Shown piece after piece: positions 4,791 to 7,195 of a DNA stretch of 7,195 nt. Below the pieces are notes generated by a model that ran no database searches, had not been told where the DNA came from, and saw only the letters and a list, made by a program, of their open reading frames with translations. Each line of letters begins with the position of its first letter. Positions within the stretch are counted from its first letter, which is position 1. A program made the translations under genes and the position numbers. The DNA is from Candidatus Pelagibacterales bacterium (lineage in GTDB: Bacteria > Pseudomonadota > Alphaproteobacteria > Rickettsiales > UBA1997), in the NCBI GenBank assembly GCA_016882165.1, contig VHBV01000066.1, positions 1 to 7,195 on the forward strand. Direction: 5' to 3'.

Positions 4791-7154
4791 ATGTCTTTAA
4801 TAGTTAAAAAGCCATCCAAGGTTGATTTTGAGTCAAGAGAAAATTATGGCTTGATTAGATATCAGATTGGAAAAACTTTTAGAGCAAAAGATTATGATGA
4901 TAAAGCCGAGGAAGTTAAAAGATTAAAGGATATTGTTGGTATTAATGATAGCAACATAAGATCAGTCACATTTCCTTCAGAACAAAGTGATGCCAATGAG
5001 TTTGTTCTTCCTTTGTTTGAAGCGTTGTATCAAGAAAATCCCTTTTTAACAGTTTCCAAGTTAATTCCAAAGCATAATTCGGAAAGGTATATTGAGAAAG
5101 AATCTTGTGGTGAAGAGCAAATTTCTATAACGCTTGCATTAAATGAGGGAAAGAAAAAAGCTTCAGAATTATTAGAAAATTATAATAAAATTGAAGAGTT
5201 GAATGAAAGTGAAAATACCTACTTTAAAGAAAAAACAACAAATCAAACAAAAAAGGTTAAAACTAATAAGCAGATAAGTACTTTTGTTAAAGATGATGTA
5301 AATGAAATTGTTGTTTCTTTAAAGCGTTTTGAGACCCATAATTCTGGAGATGGGTTTAAAATTAAAAAAATAGATGATAAGATTGAATTTGATGATTTAG
5401 AATTGCCAGTTGTTAATCTGAAAAAAATTCATCAAAAAGAAGATGATAAAAATTTTAATTATCCTGATTTGGGTGATACAAATAAATTTTTAAAAGCAAG
5501 ATTTACACCAACTTCATTTATCTGTCACAGAGGAACATTTTCTGCAGGGCATTATGTTACATTTGTGAAAGAAAAAGATAATAAATGGTATTGCTATAAT
5601 GACAGTTCTAGAACTTGTGTTGATGAGAATGATTTGCAAAATAACATAAAAACAGCTTATATAGTTAAATATTCTAAAGTTGAAAAAGATGGAAAAGTTG
5701 ACTTGCCAGAGAGACAAATTGCAACTACAAATCCAAGCAATGCTTGTTGGGCAAATGCTACGGCTGTTTTTGCAGGATCGTTTGTTTCTTTCGCCCACTT
5801 CAAAGATGCTGTCTTAAATAAAGATGAGAAAAAAAAGTATAAAGAAATAACTGGCTTTGATCCTGATGATAAAGTTCACTCCCAATCAATAATACAAAAT
5901 TCTAAAAAAGTTTCTGGCAATATAAATTTATATACACTACCAGATTTTAATTATACTGAGGATGAGTTGAAAGCATTTGGTTTAAAGCCTAAGAAATTTG
6001 GAAGTGATAATACCAATCAGCTTTCTAATAATTTAGTAAAGAATAAATCTACTTTTTCTGGTGTTGGTTTAACTACTTCATTATTTGGTTCTAATACTAC
6101 GGCTACTACTAATACTACTACTAATAGTACTGCTACTACTAATACTACTACTAATAGTACTGCTACTACTAATACTACTACTACTAATAGTACTGCTACT
6201 ACTAATACTACTACTAATAGTACTGCTACTACTAATACTACTACTAATAGTACTGCTACTACTACTAATACTACTACTACTAATAGTACTGCTACTACTA
6301 ATACTACTACTAATAGTACTGCTACTACTAATACTACTACTAATAGTACTGCTACTAACAATAATGGTAAAAATGCTTCTGGTGTTGGCAATGGAAATCA
6401 AAATCAGCTTTCTAGTAATTTAGTAAAGAATAAATCTACTTTTTCTGGTGTTGGTTTAACTACTTCATTATTTGGTTCTAATACTACTACTAATACTAAT
6501 ACTACTACTAATAGTACTGCTACTAACAATAATGGTAAAAATGCTTCTGGTGTTGGCAATGGAAATCAAAATAAGGCTATTGGGCTAAATTCAAAACAAA
6601 AAAATAATGATGATTCTGATTTCAAAAATAGGGAAATGGAAGTAAGAAAAACAACTGCTAAAACACAAGAAAAACTACAAAATCCGCCACTAAAACCAAG
6701 CCCTGAATTACTTAAAAGACTTAGAGAATTAGGTTATAATGATTATGTAAAAAATTATGATGAGAATGGAAATAAAATTTCTAGTCAAAAATCAGAGAAT
6801 GTTGCTGATGTTAAAAATCCAAAAACAGAAGTAAAAAAAGCAACTTCTGCAACACAAGAAAAACCAAAAATGTCAATAAAACCAAGCCCTGAATTAATTG
6901 GGAAACTTAGGGAATTAGGTTATGATGATTATGTAAAAAATTATGATGAGAATGGAAATAAAATTTCTAGTCAAAAATCAGAGAATGTTGCTGATGTTAA
7001 AAATCCAAAAACAGAAGTAAAAAAAGCAACTTCTGCAACACAAGAAAAACCAAAAATGTCAATAACAAGCCCTGAATTAATTGGGAAACTTAGGGAATTA
7101 CGTTATGATGATTATATAAAAAATTATGATAAGAATGGCAATAAAGTTAGATAA
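4791..7154 (+). CDS. USP-like (C19) cysteine protease with permuted motif order and repeat tail
   Basis: This 787-residue protein carries eukaryote-type ubiquitin-specific protease motifs. EQSDANEF (64-71) matches the QQDAxEF box. VVSLKRF (174-180) is the LKRF box, followed by FKIKKIDDKIEFDD. CHRGTFSAGHYVTFV (245-259) is the histidine box, with His254. WYCYNDSS (266-273) carries Asn270 as the likely third catalytic residue. AYIVKY (289-294) matches the last strand of the fold. The usual N-terminal Cys box is missing; instead SNACWANATA (316-325, Cys319), a match to N-T-C-Y-x-N-S/A, follows the core. The zinc-ribbon CxxC pairs found in many USPs are absent. Residues about 405-600 are a Thr/Asn/Ser-rich low-complexity region, and about 617-787 hold three related repeats. 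I see no signal peptide or membrane segment. An in-frame stop at 4755-4757, with no ATG before 4791, rules out a longer N-terminus. Removal of host ubiquitin after export is inferred; an inactive remnant is the main alternative. Confidence 0.75.
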   Translation: MSLIVKKPSKVDFESRENYGLIRYQIGKTFRAKDYDDKAEEVKRLKDIVGINDSNIRSVTFPSEQSDANEFVLPLFEALYQENPFLTVSKLIPKHNSERYIEKESCGEEQISITLALNEGKKKASELLENYNKIEELNESENTYFKEKTTNQTKKVKTNKQISTFVKDDVNEIVVSLKRFETHNSGDGFKIKKIDDKIEFDDLELPVVNLKKIHQKEDDKNFNYPDLGDTNKFLKARFTPTSFICHRGTFSAGHYVTFVKEKDNKWYCYNDSSRTCVDENDLQNNIKTAYIVKYSKVEKDGKVDLPERQIATTNPSNACWANATAVFAGSFVSFAHFKDAVLNKDEKKKYKEITGFDPDDKVHSQSIIQNSKKVSGNINLYTLPDFNYTEDELKAFGLKPKKFGSDNTNQLSNNLVKNKSTFSGVGLTTSLFGSNTTATTNTTTNSTATTNTTTNSTATTNTTTTNSTATTNTTTNSTATTNTTTNSTATTTNTTTTNSTATTNTTTNSTATTNTTTNSTATNNNGKNASGVGNGNQNQLSSNLVKNKSTFSGVGLTTSLFGSNTTTNTNTTTNSTATNNNGKNASGVGNGNQNKAIGLNSKQKNNDDSDFKNREMEVRKTTAKTQEKLQNPPLKPSPELLKRLRELGYNDYVKNYDENGNKISSQKSENVADVKNPKTEVKKATSATQEKPKMSIKPSPELIGKLRELGYDDYVKNYDENGNKISSQKSENVADVKNPKTEVKKATSATQEKPKMSITSPELIGKLRELRYDDYIKNYDKNGNKVR
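6015..6572 (+). repeat. Two-copy module inside the USP-like gene
   Basis: Copy 1 spans 6015-6401 (387 bp) and copy 2 spans 6402-6569, with a trailing AAT shared to 6572. Both encode NQLS(N/S)NLVKNKSTFSG, then VGLTTSLFGSNTT, a Thr/Asn tract, and NNNGKNASGVGNGNQ. The flanks are almost identical at DNA level, and the length difference of 219 bp lies wholly in the Thr/Asn tract. This indicates a recent in-frame tandem duplication with expansion or contraction of the internal repeat. Confidence 0.9.
6102..6350 (+). repeat. In-frame minisatellite, eight units of about 30 bp
   Basis: Eight units each encode Ala-Thr-Thr-Asn-Thr-Thr-Thr-Asn-Ser-Thr, built almost entirely from ACT, AAT, AGT and GCT codons. 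Unit lengths in residues are 10, 10, 11, 10, 10, 12, 10, 10 (249 bp in total). All length changes are multiples of three, so copy-number change alters linker length without breaking the frame. Each unit contains N-T-T and N-S-T triplets. Other frames, on both strands, are also open here because of the simple repeat. Confidence 0.95.
6639..7151 (+). repeat. Three C-terminal repeats of about 62 codons
   Basis: The repeat carries KPSPELIGKLRELGYDDYVK followed by NYDENGNKISSQKSEN and a Lys-rich stretch with ATSATQEK. SPEL motifs start at residues 637, 699 and 760, giving periods of 62 and 61 residues (the third has a 3-bp deletion). Copies 1 and 2 are identical at DNA level over 141 bp (6739-6879 and 6925-7065). 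The third copy stops after NYDKNGNKVR at the end of the protein. An amphipathic helix is likely in PELIGKLRELGY. I do not recognise the family. Confidence 0.9.
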
Positions 7155-7195
7155 ATTATTTATTATCTGAAGTTTTAGTTTAATCCAATTCTTAT

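Noticed and set aside
5730..5768. Cys319 as a papain (C1) active site because of the CWA sequence
   Set aside because: The preceding and following motifs (QQD, LKRF, GHY, WYCYND) belong to the USP family. N-A-C-W-A-N-A fits the USP Cys box better than the papain GSCWAF pattern, though the local match alone cannot decide.
5514..5798. Minus-strand open frame of 94 codons
   Set aside because: It is antisense to the histidine and cysteine boxes of the USP-like protein and has no recognisable features of its own.
6017..6423. Long open frames on both strands rich in Leu/Ile/Val or Ser/Ile over the ACT/AAT repeat
   Set aside because: The trinucleotide repeat has no stop codons in these frames, so they are open by composition. 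The peptides are simple repeats with no domain, and they lie inside the 787-codon gene.
6639..7151. CRISPR-like array from direct repeats
   Set aside because: The repeats are in frame within a coding sequence, with 186-bp units and no unique spacers.

Overview
The window is AT-rich, densely coded bacterial DNA. The Ndk, GlyQ and A-type Fe-S carrier proteins look alphaproteobacterial (for example, Ndk ends in FFAGYEI-type residues and ErpA ends in GCGSSFSI). The base composition, together with a large gene carrying eukaryote-type deubiquitinase motifs, suggests a host-associated, probably intracellular alphaproteobacterium of the Rickettsiales/Holosporales kind. The taxon is inferred; no rRNA or other marker is present.

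Layout. On the minus strand, reading from 3945 down to the left edge, there is a compact four-gene cluster: hisE-like (3945-3607), erpA (3610-3278, ATGA overlap with hisE), glyQ (3265-2408, 12 bp gap) and fadE (2369 to beyond base 1, 38 bp gap; the last residues lie outside the window). The spacing suggests one transcript. A non-coding interval of about 300 bp (3946-4244) separates this cluster from the divergent plus-strand gene ndk (4245-4667). It contains inverted and direct repeats and short palindromes that may be shared control elements. After ndk come a hairpin, a plausible sigma-70-like promoter and a 787-codon gene (4791-7154).

The 787-residue protein is the unusual part. Residues about 1-300 read as a ubiquitin-specific protease (USP, peptidase C19) core from the QQDxxEF-like box through the SLKRF box, the GHY histidine box, the WYCYND box and the closing AYIVKY strand. 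The catalytic cysteine box that normally comes first is absent from the N-terminus. A good match to it (SNACWANATA, Cys319) lies about 20 residues after the end of the core. The order of motifs is therefore that of a circularly permuted USP. The rest of the protein is a Thr/Asn/Ser-rich tail with a 30-bp-unit minisatellite, a duplicated LFG-containing module and three 62-residue repeats at the C-terminus, all repeated in frame and partly identical at DNA level. A host-directed deubiquitinase effector is the most economical reading, but activity and export are inference.

The remaining genes are metabolic or housekeeping: Fe-S cluster delivery, glycyl-tRNA synthesis, nucleotide balance, acyl-CoA dehydrogenation and an apparently isolated HisE-type pyrophosphohydrolase.
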